A stretch of DNA of 64,000 nt from Cellulosimicrobium cellulans. GTDB taxonomy: Bacteria; Actinomycetota; Actinomycetes; Actinomycetales; Cellulomonadaceae. Below, piece after piece: positions 40,981 through 49,219 of this stretch. Made by a program: the position numbers and the translations under genes. Every line of letters begins with the position of its first letter. The stretch's first letter is position 1. Below the pieces are notes generated by a model. That model made no database searches. It had not been told where the DNA came from and saw only the letters and a list, made by a program, of their open reading frames with translations. The stretch is from NCBI RefSeq assembly GCF_016921195.1, contig NZ_JAFGYF010000001.1, positions 372,001 through 436,000 of the forward strand, written 5' to 3'.

Positions 40981-42264
40981 TCAGGCGTGGAAGCGCTCGC
41001 CGCGCTCGACGACGCGGCCGGCCCCGCGGCCCTCGTTCGCCGTCGCGTCCCACGTGTAGACCTCGGTGCCCGTGACCAGCACGTGCTCGGCGCGGGACGT
41101 CACGTCGAGCGGGTCGCCCGACCACACGACGACGTCGCCGTCGAGGCCCGGCGCGAGTGCGCCGACGCGGTCGTCGAGGCCGAGGAACGACGCCGGGTTG
41201 ACGGTGAGCGCGCGCAGCGCGGTGTCGCGGTCGAGACCTTCCTTCACCGCGAGCGACGCCTGGTGCACCAGGAAGTTGATCGGCACGACGGGGTGGTCGG
41301 TCGTGATCGCGACGCGCACGCCCGCGCGCGCCAGCGCCCCGAGGTTCGCGATGTCGCGGTTGCGCAGCTCGATCTTGGAGCGGGACGTGAACAGCGGGCC
41401 GAAGATGACCGGCACGTCGCGCTCGGCGAGCACGTCCGCGACGGCCGCGCCGTCGGTCCCATGGTTGATCACGAGCTGGTAGCCGAACTCGTCCGCGAGG
41501 CGCAGTGCGGTCGCGATGTCGTCCGCGCGGTGCGTGTGCTGGTCCCAGTAGAGCTCGCCCGCGAGCACGCGCGCGAGGGTCTCCTTGGCGAGGTCGCGGT
41601 CGAACGGCTCGCCCTTCGCCTCGGCCGCGTCGCGCTTCGCCGCGTAGTTCTGCGCGTCGACGAACGCCGCGCGGATGACCTTCGCGACCCCGAGCCGCGT
41701 GGACGGCGTCTTCTTCTGGTCCCCGTACACGCGCTTGGGGTTCTCACCGAGCGCCGACTTCACGGAGACCGCCTCGCGGATCACCTGCTCGTCGACCGTG
41801 CGGCCGCCCCACGTCTTGATCGCGACCGTCTGGCCGCCGATCGGGTTGCCCGAGCCCGGCTTCACGACGGCGCTCGTCACGCCGCCCACGAGCGCGTCGC
41901 GGAAGCCCTCGTCCTCGACGTTGATCGCGTCGATCGCGCGCAGCGCCGCGCCGTTCGGGTCGGTCATCTCGTTGGTGTCGTTGCCGGCCCAGCCCTCGGC
42001 CTCCTCCATGACGCCCATGTGCGCGTGGGCCTCGACGAAGCCGGGCAGCACCCAGCGGCCCCGTGCGTCGAGCGTGGGGACGCCGTCGGGGACGACGACG
42101 TCGGCCCCGACGGCGGTGATGATCCCGTCCTCGACGAGGACGGTCCCGTTCTCGATCGGGTCCGAGGCGACGGGCACGACGTAGCCGTTCACGACGGCGA
42201 CGCTGCTGCGCGCGGTACGCGGGACGGGGCGGGAGGCGTGGGCGGGGGTGGGTGAGGTCGTCAT
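40981..42264 (-). CDS. Amidohydrolase (imidazolonepropionase-like)
   Basis: A 427-residue metal-dependent hydrolase. LPGFVEAHAHMGVMEE holds the HxH pair (H80, H82). DQHTHRADD and VINHGTDG supply further metal histidines, and ITTDHPVVP the catalytic aspartate. The N- and C-terminal strands form the composite beta-sandwich (VLVEDGIITAVGADVVVPDG; APGLDGDVVVWSGDPLDV) of the superfamily. Related actinobacterial proteins are annotated as prolidase- or imidazolonepropionase-like amidohydrolases. Substrate unknown. Start set at the ATG at 42264; upstream in-frame sequence lacks conserved features. Confidence 0.85.
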   Translation of the reverse strand: MTTSPTPAHASRPVPRTARSSVAVVNGYVVPVASDPIENGTVLVEDGIITAVGADVVVPDGVPTLDARGRWVLPGFVEAHAHMGVMEEAEGWAGNDTNEMTDPNGAALRAIDAINVEDEGFRDALVGGVTSAVVKPGSGNPIGGQTVAIKTWGGRTVDEQVIREAVSVKSALGENPKRVYGDQKKTPSTRLGVAKVIRAAFVDAQNYAAKRDAAEAKGEPFDRDLAKETLARVLAGELYWDQHTHRADDIATALRLADEFGYQLVINHGTDGAAVADVLAERDVPVIFGPLFTSRSKIELRNRDIANLGALARAGVRVAITTDHPVVPINFLVHQASLAVKEGLDRDTALRALTVNPASFLGLDDRVGALAPGLDGDVVVWSGDPLDVTSRAEHVLVTGTEVYTWDATANEGRGAGRVVERGERFHA

Positions 42265-42326
42265 GCCCCCATCATCGCCCCGGGCAAGCAGGTGCGGCCT
42301 CGCCGGGCGCCGACGGCGACCTCGTG

Positions 42327-42818
42327 TAGCCTGGAGGCCGCGCTCCGTCACGGGTCCCAGCGTCCCGCGACGATCTTCGGTCCTCAGCATCGGAGCGAGG
42401 CCGTGCGCGCCAGGCAGCAACGCTGCCGTCGAGATCTCCGCCCACAGAGCGCGGCGCGAGAGCAGAGAACATCCTTTCTTCCCTATCTGAACGCCCTGGG
42501 ACCGCAGCGTCCGTCGCGGGCACGCCCGGACCAGACCTCGTGCTGCGCCGCGCCGACGACGACCTGTGGGTCGCGACGTCGGACGGAGAGTACGCCGGTC
42601 TGGTCACCCGACTCCCCGACGGCTTCCACGTCCACGACCGCTTCACGCGGCCGGTGGGCGTCGTCGCCGACCTCCACCACGCGAAGCGGCACCTCGTCGC
42701 CCCGCGTGAACGCCCGGCGGGCCCTCGCGGGACCCGCCTCCACGATCGTCGGCGCCCCGCGGGGCGCGACAACCGGACCCGCGCCCGTGGGCCGGTCGCA
42801 CCAACGAAGGAAGTCATC
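42327..42818 (+). promoter_or_regulatory. Long leader region of the cold-shock gene
   Basis: A TAGCCT -10-like box (42327-42332) is the nearest promoter-like element seen upstream of the cold-shock gene, giving a leader near 480 nt. A perfect hairpin GGCAGC-aac-GCTGCC lies at 42413-42427. An A/T-richer, pyrimidine-rich stretch (cctttcttccctatctg) ends near 42490. Long structured leaders are a known means of temperature control for csp genes. It also contains the in-frame reading frame described next. Confidence 0.45.
42540..42818 (+). CDS. Possible small protein or N-terminal extension in frame with the cold-shock gene
   Basis: From the GTG at 42540 the frame runs 93 codons without a stop straight into the cold-shock gene. 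The first ~60 codons have strong G/C third positions and a plausible domain ([20 protein letters not shown] then [20 protein letters not shown]). The last ~30 codons are Arg/Pro-rich and less coding-like. It may be a separate small gene whose stop was lost, a real two-domain protein, or chance. The cold-shock ATG has its own good ribosome-binding site. Confidence 0.3.
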
Positions 42819-43022
42819 ATGGCTACAGGCACCGTGAAGTGGTTCAACGCGGAGAAGGGGTTCGGCTTCATCGCCCCCTCCGACGGCACCGCCGACGTGT
42901 TCGCCCACTACAGCGAGATCAACTCGAGCGGCTACCGCTCGCTCGAGGAGGACCAGAGCGTCTCGTTCGACGTCACCCAGGGCCCCAAGGGCCCGCAGGC
43001 GACGAACATCCAGTCGCTCTGA
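42819..43022 (+). CDS. Cold-shock protein (CspA family)
   Basis: A 67-residue single cold-shock domain: [20 protein letters not shown] holds RNP1 (KGFGFI), and DVFAHYSEI is RNP2 with Ala-His-Tyr in place of the usual Val-His-Phe. It binds single-stranded RNA/DNA as a chaperone. AAGGAAG precedes the ATG. A GC-rich hairpin terminator follows at once. Confidence 0.93.
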   Translation: MATGTVKWFNAEKGFGFIAPSDGTADVFAHYSEINSSGYRSLEEDQSVSFDVTQGPKGPQATNIQSL

Positions 43023-43029
43023 CCTCCCG

Positions 43030-43056
43030 CCCGCCCGGCGTGCCGCGCCGGGCGGG
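43030..43056 (+). terminator. Terminator of the cold-shock gene
   Basis: CCCGCCCGGCG (43030-43040) pairs with CGCCGGGCGGG (43046-43056), 5-nt loop, 8 nt after the stop codon. Confidence 0.75.
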
Positions 43057-43161
43057 GCGACGACGTCCCGGAGGGCCGTGCGACCGCACGGCCCGCCGGC
43101 GTCCCCGGGGGACGCTCACCGGGCGGGCCCTACAGTGGTGCTCCTCGGAGAGGGGGCGACG

Positions 43162-43764
43162 ATGACCGGCAGAGCCACGACCGTGACCCGACGCGCGACG
43201 CGCGGGCTGGGACGCGAGCTCGCGGGCATGCTCCTGGTCGCGGCCATCGCGATCGGGGTCGCGCTCGCCGTCGTCGGGGGGTGGAAGTGGGTCACGACGA
43301 CGCACGACGTCTCCCTGGCGCACGAGCTGAGCCGGGACGGTGTCGCCGTCGAGGCGACGGACGCGGTCCTCGTCGTGGAGGGCAAGGCCGGTTCCGACGG
43401 CGTCCAGGTCTCCGCCGTGACGGCGCGCGTCCCCGGGCTGGCGGACCCCGTCGAGCTCCGCGGGACGGACGGCGTCGCGAGCGCGCAGGGCGTCGACCCC
43501 GCGGCCGTCGACCCACCGGTCCACCTCCCCGCGCCGTCGGGCAGCCCGTACGCCGGGGTCTTCGCCGCCGTCCAGGACGCCGACGCGCCGGGGACCGTCA
43601 TGGCGCGCTCCGACCTCGACCGCGTCGTGGCCGACGGCGCGGAGGACGCCGCGCGCAGTCTGCGGACCGCGCTCGTCGGCCTCGCGTGGGCGACGCTCTG
43701 GAGCCTGGTCGTGTGGGCGGTCGTGGCGCGGCGGCGGCGCACGCTGCGACGCTCGGACCACTAG
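43162..43764 (+). CDS. Unknown membrane protein with two helices
   Basis: A 200-residue protein with one helix near residues 22-42 (GMLLVAAIAIGVALAVVGGWKWV) and one near 168-188, enclosing an acidic extracytoplasmic region of about 125 residues. The tail is RRRRTLRRSDH. No family recognised. The TAG stop (43762-43764) is part of a TAGGCT box that may serve as -10 for the next gene. Confidence 0.6.
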   Translation: MTGRATTVTRRATRGLGRELAGMLLVAAIAIGVALAVVGGWKWVTTTHDVSLAHELSRDGVAVEATDAVLVVEGKAGSDGVQVSAVTARVPGLADPVELRGTDGVASAQGVDPAAVDPPVHLPAPSGSPYAGVFAAVQDADAPGTVMARSDLDRVVADGAEDAARSLRTALVGLAWATLWSLVVWAVVARRRRTLRRSDH

Positions 43765-43805
43765 GCTCCTGAGCGCACCACCGCACCGCGCGCGAAGGAG
43801 CTCGC

Positions 43806-44501
43806 ATGCACGTCGTCGTCGGGCTGTTCCGGCTGTTCCTCGTCGTCCTCGCCCTCGTCGGGACGCGCGCCATCTGGCGCGACGGCGACGTCGAGGGCCT
43901 CGTCTACTTCACGAACCAGACGGGCTTCCTCATCGCCGTCGTGTTCGCGTGGGCCGGCGTCGCGTCCCTCCTGCGTCGGCGGCAGCCCCCGGGCTGGCTC
44001 AAGGGCGGCGTCACGCTCTTCGCCGCCATCACCGGGCTCGTCGCCAACCTCGTGCTCGCGCCCGAGGACCCCGACGCCCCTGCCGTGTTCCTCGGGCTGA
44101 CCGACGGTCAGATCGAGCACGAGCTGCTGCCGCTCGCGGTGTTCGTCGACTTCCTCCTGCTCGACGCCCACCGGCGCCTGCGCGGCCTCGACGCCGCGCG
44201 ATGGCTCCTGTACCCGCTGGCGTACTTCGCGTTCACGACGGTCCGTGGGTTCGTGAGCCCCGGCAGCGAGTACCCGTACGGGTTCGTCGACCTCGACGCG
44301 CTGGGGTGGACCGGGCTGCTCGTCAACGTCGTGCTCTACGGGGCCGGCTTCCTCGTGCTCGGCCTCGTCATCGTCGGGATCGACCGGCTGCTGCCCACCG
44401 GCCCCCTCGTCGGCCGGTACACGGACCGTTCGCCGGCCGCCGCGTCGTCGGAGGCGGCGGGGGCGGCGGGCAGCCCGGACGACGCGCCCGCGTCGCGCTA
44501 G
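43806..44501 (+). CDS. Pr6Pr-family membrane protein
   Basis: A 231-residue protein with six helices matching the Pr6Pr (FAR-17a/AIG1-like) family: FTNQTGFLIAVVFAW, IEHELLPLAVFVDFLLLD (conserved His), YFAFTTVRGFVS, and YPYGFVDLDALGW. Eukaryotic relatives hydrolyse fatty-acid esters through Thr and His residues; the bacterial function is unknown. The soluble tail is Ala/Ser-rich. GAAGGAG precedes the ATG. Confidence 0.8.
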   Translation: MHVVVGLFRLFLVVLALVGTRAIWRDGDVEGLVYFTNQTGFLIAVVFAWAGVASLLRRRQPPGWLKGGVTLFAAITGLVANLVLAPEDPDAPAVFLGLTDGQIEHELLPLAVFVDFLLLDAHRRLRGLDAARWLLYPLAYFAFTTVRGFVSPGSEYPYGFVDLDALGWTGLLVNVVLYGAGFLVLGLVIVGIDRLLPTGPLVGRYTDRSPAAASSEAAGAAGSPDDAPASR

Positions 44502-44511
44502 GGTGGCCGTC

Positions 44512-45204
44512 GTGCACTCCCCGGTCGTCGGTCCGCTGCGCGTCGCCCGCGCCGCGCTCGTGGCGACCCTCGTGCTCTCGCTGACGGCGCTCGCGCACCG
44601 CGTCGCCGGGGGCGCGCTCCCCGACCCGCTGGTCCTCGCGGCGCTCGCCGCGTTCACGCTCGCCGGCACGACGGCGGCCGCGCGGCTGCGGTTCACGCCC
44701 GCCCGGCTCGTCGTCCTCCTCGGGGGCGCCCAGGTCGCGCTGCACCAGGCGCTCGTCGTGCTCGCGCCCGGCGGGTCGTGCGTGCCGTCCGGGGCCACGT
44801 CCGGCCACGGCGGGCACGTCGCGTCGGCCGGCGACGTCGTCTGCTCGGCGCCTGGCGCGTCGGCCGTGGTCGACGGCGGTGCGAGCCTCGTGCACCCGCA
44901 GCACCTCGCGGCGTCGGGCGCCGCGGCCCTGTGGATGGTCGTCGCGCACGCGGTCGCGACGGTCGTGCTGGCACTCGTCCTCGCCCGCGGCGAGCGCGCG
45001 CTCGAGCGCTTCCTCGCGTGGGTGACGCCGCGCGACCGCCTCCCCGGGCTCGTCCCCGTCCCGCCCGCCGCCCGCACGCGCGTGCCACAGGCGCGGTCGG
45101 TGCGCGTCGCGTCCCTGTGGCGTGCGCGCCGTGCCCCCACGCGTGGACCGCCTGCGGCGGCCGGCCCGTCGGGAGCACTGCTGCGCCCCCTCGCCGCGTC
45201 CTGA
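44512..45204 (+). CDS. Membrane protein A of the copper cluster (His/Cys-bearing loop)
   Basis: A 230-residue protein with about four to five helices. Between helices three and four is a predicted outer loop with two cysteines and several histidines (PGGSCVPSGATSGHGGHV, then DVVC, then LVHPQHL). The helix after it, WMVVAHAVATVVLALVL, and the following ERALERFLAW match the protein at 46069, so the two are paralogues. A TAGGGT box at 44499-44504, overlapping the upstream TAG stop, ends 7 nt before this GTG, favouring it over the GTG at 44503. Likely part of copper handling with CopC next door (inference). Confidence 0.65.
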   Translation: MHSPVVGPLRVARAALVATLVLSLTALAHRVAGGALPDPLVLAALAAFTLAGTTAAARLRFTPARLVVLLGGAQVALHQALVVLAPGGSCVPSGATSGHGGHVASAGDVVCSAPGASAVVDGGASLVHPQHLAASGAAALWMVVAHAVATVVLALVLARGERALERFLAWVTPRDRLPGLVPVPPAARTRVPQARSVRVASLWRARRAPTRGPPAAAGPSGALLRPLAAS

Positions 45205-45293
45205 CGCGGCCCCCGACGAGGCCGACCCGGTGCCGACCGGGCCCCGGGGCACCACCGTGCGGCGACCGCCGCGCCTCGGACGGAAGAACCCTC

Positions 45294-45980
45294 ATGACCC
45301 TCTCCCTGCGCCGACCCCTGTCGGCCCTGCTCGCCCTCCTCGCCACCGCTGCGCTGACCCTGGGCCTGACCGCCGCCGTCACGACGCTCACGGCCGGCCC
45401 GGCGTCCGCGCACGACCGGCTCCTCAGCTCCGACCCGGCCGACGGCGCCCAGCTCGCGACACCTCCGACCGCGATCACGCTGACGTTCAACACCGAGCCG
45501 CTCCCCGTCGAGCCGCAGGTCGTCGTCTCCGACTCGGCCGGCGCGGTCGTCGCGCAGGGCACGCCGACGATCGACGGCAGCACCGCGACGCTCGCGCTCG
45601 ACCCGGCGGTCGCTCTCGGCGGTGACACGTACACCGTCGCGTGGCGCGTCGTCTCGTCCGACGGCCACCCCATCGAGGGCACGTTCGCGTTCACCGTCGC
45701 GGCCCAGCCCGAGGCGCCGGTGTCCGAGGAGCCCACGACGCAGGACGCGACCCCGGAGGAGACCGCGACCGAGGACGCCACGACGGACGCGGCGGACGAG
45801 ACGCCCTCGGCGTCCGCGACGCCCGCGACCACGGGCGAGGACGACGGCGGGTCGTCCCTCCTGCCCGTGCTCGTGGGGCTCGGCGCGCTCGTGGTCGCCG
45901 CGGCGGTCGTCGTCGTGCTCGTCGTGCGCCGTCGCGGCGCGGCGACCGACGAGGGCAGCCCGCACGACCCCGAGGACTGA
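45294..45980 (+). CDS. CopC-domain copper-binding membrane-anchored protein
   Basis: A 228-residue protein. The signal peptide ends at GPASAHDRLLSSDPADGA, exposing an N-terminal His after cleavage, the Cu(II) ligand of CopC proteins. A CopC beta-sandwich follows (LTFNTEPLPVEPQVVVSDSAG; YTVAWRVVSSDGHPIEGTFAF with a second conserved His), then a long Thr/Glu-rich linker and a C-terminal helix with RRRG. It is the YobA/CopC type anchored outside the membrane. GGAAG precedes the ATG. Confidence 0.88.
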   Translation: MTLSLRRPLSALLALLATAALTLGLTAAVTTLTAGPASAHDRLLSSDPADGAQLATPPTAITLTFNTEPLPVEPQVVVSDSAGAVVAQGTPTIDGSTATLALDPAVALGGDTYTVAWRVVSSDGHPIEGTFAFTVAAQPEAPVSEEPTTQDATPEETATEDATTDAADETPSASATPATTGEDDGGSSLLPVLVGLGALVVAAAVVVVLVVRRRGAATDEGSPHDPED

Positions 45981-46068
45981 CCGTGCCGGCGCTCGCCGTC
46001 GTCCCCGGCCCGGGGAGGACGGCCGCCGACCCTCCCGCGGCCCCGGGCTCACCCGCTAGGGTGCGTCC

Positions 46069-46605
46069 GTGACGTCGCCCGGAGCAGGGGTGCTCCGCGG
46101 CGTGCGAGTGCTGCTGCTCGCCGCCGCGGTCGTCGGGCTGTCCGTCGTCGCGCACGGTCTCGCCGGCGGCACCGACCCCGGTGCCGTCCCGCTGGGCGTC
46201 CTCGCCGTCCTCACCGCCGTCGCGGTGCGGCCCCTCACCCGGCGCCAGGTCGGGCTGCCGCGGCTGCTCGGCCTGCTCGGCGCGGGCCAGCTCGTGCTGC
46301 ACGTCGTCTTCGACCGCTGTGCCGCACTGTCCCCGGCGGGCGCGTCCGCGCACGCGCACGCAGCATCGCCCCTGACGATGCTCGGCGCGCACGCCGTCGC
46401 GACGCTCGCCGTCGCGCTCGTCCTGCGCTACGGCGACGCCGTCCTCTGGCGCCTGTGGACGTGGCTCGCCGGGCACCGGGTCCCCGGCCGCCCGCGCGGT
46501 GTCGTCGTCGCCGTGGTCCCGCCCGCCGTCGGCGCGCTGCCGACGGTCCGCGACCTGCTCGTGCGCGGTGCCGCGCCCGGACGCGGTCCGCCCGCCGTCG
46601 CCTGA
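46069..46605 (+). CDS. Membrane protein B of the copper cluster, paralogue of A
   Basis: A 178-residue protein with four helices. The outer loop carries one Cys and four His (DRCAALSPAGASAHAHAASP, then MLGAHAVATLAVALVLRYGD). The AHAVAT helix and the following DAVLWRLWTWL match protein A at 44512. A TAGGGT box at 46057-46062 ends 6 nt before the GTG and there is no ribosome-binding site, giving a leaderless start. It lies between copC and ycnI, suggesting a role in copper movement (inference). Confidence 0.65.
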   Translation: MTSPGAGVLRGVRVLLLAAAVVGLSVVAHGLAGGTDPGAVPLGVLAVLTAVAVRPLTRRQVGLPRLLGLLGAGQLVLHVVFDRCAALSPAGASAHAHAASPLTMLGAHAVATLAVALVLRYGDAVLWRLWTWLAGHRVPGRPRGVVVAVVPPAVGALPTVRDLLVRGAAPGRGPPAVA

Positions 46606-46771
46606 CCTCTCCCGGACGCCTCACCGGACACCTCCGTGGCGTCCCGCTCCCGCGCGCCCGCGACCTGCGCACCTCCCCGCCCGGCCGGCTGAGCCCGGTC
46701 GTCCCGGGGCGTGCCGTCGTGCGCTCGCGCGCCGGGGGCCACCGTCCTTCCTCTCCCCGAAAGGCACCACC

Positions 46772-47500
46772 ATGCGAAAGACCCTGCGCGCCGTCGGCGC
46801 CGCCGCCCTGACCACCGGGATCGTCGTCGTCGGCGCGGGCGCCGCGGCCGCCCACGTCACCGTCATCCCCGACACGACCGACGCCGGTGCGTACGCGCTG
46901 CTCACGTTCGGCGTCCCGCACGGTTGCGGCGACTCGCCGACCACGAAGGTCTCCATCCAGGTCCCCGAGCAGGTCGTCACCGTGACGCCCACCGTCAACC
47001 CAGGCTGGGACGTCGAGAAGGTCATGGCGGACCTCGCCGAGCCGGTCGACGACGGGCACGGCGGCCAGTACACCGAACGCGTCGCCGAGGTCGTCTACAC
47101 GGCGAAGACCCCGCTGCCCGACGGCTACCGCGACGCCCTCGTGCTCTCCCTCAAGCTGCCCGACGCCGCGGGCGAGACGCTCGTCTTCCCGACCGTCCAG
47201 GAGTGCGCCGAGGGCGAGAGCGCCTGGGTGCAGGTCCCGGCCGACGGCGAGGACGGGCACGACCTCGAGCTGCCCGCACCGCTGTTCGAGCTGACGGCCG
47301 CCGGGGGCGACGGGCACGACGACGCCGAGCCCGTCGCGGACGACGCCGACGCGGCGGCGTCGGACGGCTCGGCAGCCGACGGCGCGGCGGCCGGGTCCGA
47401 CGGCGCGCCCGCCGCGCTCACCTGGGCGGCGCTCGTGCTGGCGGCGGCGGGCCTGGTGCTCGGGGCGCTCGGGTTCGTGCGTTCACGTCCGCGGGCCTGA
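46772..47500 (+). CDS. ycnI: YcnI-family (DUF1775) copper-associated protein
   Basis: A 242-residue secreted, C-terminally anchored protein. The signal peptide is followed by AAAAHVTVIPDTTDAG, whose first mature histidine is the copper ligand of YcnI. The DUF1775 domain then runs to ~residue 170, with FGVPHGCGDSPTTKVSIQVP, WDVEKVMADL and FPTVQECAEGE. An acidic Asp/Ala linker and a membrane helix with a basic end complete it. GAAAGG precedes the ATG. It is followed 3 nt later by the CopCD gene. Confidence 0.9.
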   Translation: MRKTLRAVGAAALTTGIVVVGAGAAAAHVTVIPDTTDAGAYALLTFGVPHGCGDSPTTKVSIQVPEQVVTVTPTVNPGWDVEKVMADLAEPVDDGHGGQYTERVAEVVYTAKTPLPDGYRDALVLSLKLPDAAGETLVFPTVQECAEGESAWVQVPADGEDGHDLELPAPLFELTAAGGDGHDDAEPVADDADAAASDGSAADGAAAGSDGAPAALTWAALVLAAAGLVLGALGFVRSRPRA

Positions 47501-47503
47501 CCC

Positions 47504-49219
47504 GTGGGCCGCCCCACGGTGCTGCGCCGGGTGGTGGCCGTCGTCGTCGGTGCCGCGGCCGCGGTCCTGCTCGCGATCCTCGCGAGCGGCCCGGCCGCGG
47601 CCCACGCCGTCCTCGTGGGCACCGACCCGCGGGACGGCACCGTCCTCGACGCACCGCCCGACGCGCTGACCATCACCTTCAACGAGCCCGTCCAGGTCGT
47701 GACCGGCGGGACGACGGTCCTCGCCGCCGACGGCTCGCCCGTCGACGTGGACGTCGTCGCGGTCGACGACGCCCTCGTCGTCACCCCGGCCGCGACGCTC
47801 GACGACGGCACGTACGTCGTGAGCTGGCGTGTCGTGTCCCTCGACACCCACCCCGTGGCGGGCGCCTTCACGTTCTCCGTGGGCGCGCCGAGCGCGACCG
47901 CGGTCGAAGCCCGGGTGGCCGAGCCGACGGCGGCGCTCGTCGCCGTGCGCGCGCTCGACCAGGCCGCGGTCTACGCGGGGACGTTCCTCGTCGCGGGCCT
48001 CGCCGGGTTCGAGCTCCTCGTGCTGCACGTCTCGCCCGGGGCCGCGCCGGTCCTGCGGCGGCGCCTCCAGCGCGTCCGCCGCGGGGCGCTCGTGACCGCG
48101 GCCGTGGGCATCCTGCTCGCGGTCCCGCTCACCCCGGCCTGGCAGGCGGGCGGTGGGCTGGGGGCGCTCGTCGACCCGGCGACCTGGGCGGCCGGCCTCG
48201 CGACCGACTCCACGCTCGCCGGCGCCCTCGGCCTCGTGGGGCTCCTCGTCGCGACCCTGCTCGGCCCGCGCGCGGCGCGCGAGTCCCGGGCCGCGTGGCC
48301 CGCCGGCGTCGTGCTCGGCGCGGCGGCGCTCGCGCTCGGGTCGCTCGTGCTCGTCGGGCACACGCGCACGTTCGGCCCCCCGTGGCTCGTCGTCACGGCG
48401 GACGCGCTGCACGTCGTGGCGGGGGCGGTGTGGCTCGGCGGCGTCGTCGGCCTCGCGCTCGTGCTCGCGCCGTCCGCGCACGTCGACGCGCGCCGTGCGG
48501 CGGTCACCGTCGCGCGATTCTCGGCGCTCGGCGCCTGGGTCGTCCTCGCGCTCGCGGTCACCGGGACCGTCCTGGGGTGGCGCATCCTCGGGACGATCGA
48601 CGCGCTCGTCTCGACGGCCTACGGCCAGACCTTGCTCGTCAAGGTCGGCGTCGCGCTGTGCCTCGTCGGCATCGCGGCCTGGAACCGCTACCGGCTCGTC
48701 CCGGCGGTCGTGAGCGACGGCGGTGCAGGCGGCCGTGGTGCCGGGGCGGCCGGGACGACCGCACGCCGTCGGCTCGGGCGGACGGTCGCCGCGGAGGCGG
48801 TCCTGCTCGCGCTCGTGCTCGCCGTGACGGGCGTGCTCGTCTCGCGCAGCCCCGTCGCGGCGACGGACCCGTCCGCCGAGGAGGGCTCGGCCCCGGCGGT
48901 CGAGGTGGTCGAGGAGCTCGGCGACGGGACGCTCCGCGCGCGGGTCTTGCCCGGCCGGGTCGGCGTCAACGCGCTCGAGATCGAGCTGCTCGACGCCGAC
49001 GGGCAGCCCCTGGAGCCCGTCGCCGTGCCCGAGCTGTCCACGACGCTCGCCGACCCCGCGCTCGGGCCCTTCACCCGTCCTCTCACGCAGACAGGGACGG
49101 GCACGTACGAGGCGACGCTGGACCTGCCGATCGCCGGCGACTGGACCCTGAACGTGAGCGTCCGCACGTCCAAGTACGAGAACCCGATCGTCGAGATCCC
49201 CGTGGAGGTGTCCTCATGA
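47504..49219 (+). CDS. CopC-CopD fusion with C-terminal YtkA-like domain
   Basis: A 571-residue protein. The signal peptide ends in GPAAAHAVLVGTDPRDG, starting a CopC domain (~30-130) with N-terminal His and a second DTHPVAGAFTFSV His. Eight helices of CopD type follow (~145-440, with VTADALHVVAGAVWLGGVVGLA, the conserved His/Trp helix, and LLVKVGVALCLVGIAAWNRYR). A C-terminal beta domain (~465-571) resembles YtkA/FixH. Such fusions import copper. The GTG is 3 nt after ycnI, and the gene overlaps the next by 4 nt. Confidence 0.9.
   Translation: MGRPTVLRRVVAVVVGAAAAVLLAILASGPAAAHAVLVGTDPRDGTVLDAPPDALTITFNEPVQVVTGGTTVLAADGSPVDVDVVAVDDALVVTPAATLDDGTYVVSWRVVSLDTHPVAGAFTFSVGAPSATAVEARVAEPTAALVAVRALDQAAVYAGTFLVAGLAGFELLVLHVSPGAAPVLRRRLQRVRRGALVTAAVGILLAVPLTPAWQAGGGLGALVDPATWAAGLATDSTLAGALGLVGLLVATLLGPRAARESRAAWPAGVVLGAAALALGSLVLVGHTRTFGPPWLVVTADALHVVAGAVWLGGVVGLALVLAPSAHVDARRAAVTVARFSALGAWVVLALAVTGTVLGWRILGTIDALVSTAYGQTLLVKVGVALCLVGIAAWNRYRLVPAVVSDGGAGGRGAGAAGTTARRRLGRTVAAEAVLLALVLAVTGVLVSRSPVAATDPSAEEGSAPAVEVVEELGDGTLRARVLPGRVGVNALEIELLDADGQPLEPVAVPELSTTLADPALGPFTRPLTQTGTGTYEATLDLPIAGDWTLNVSVRTSKYENPIVEIPVEVSS

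Noticed and set aside
42327-42540. SRP RNA or a known riboswitch in the cold-shock leader
   Set aside because: The conserved SRP core and the signatures of common riboswitches are not present. Only one simple hairpin is clear.
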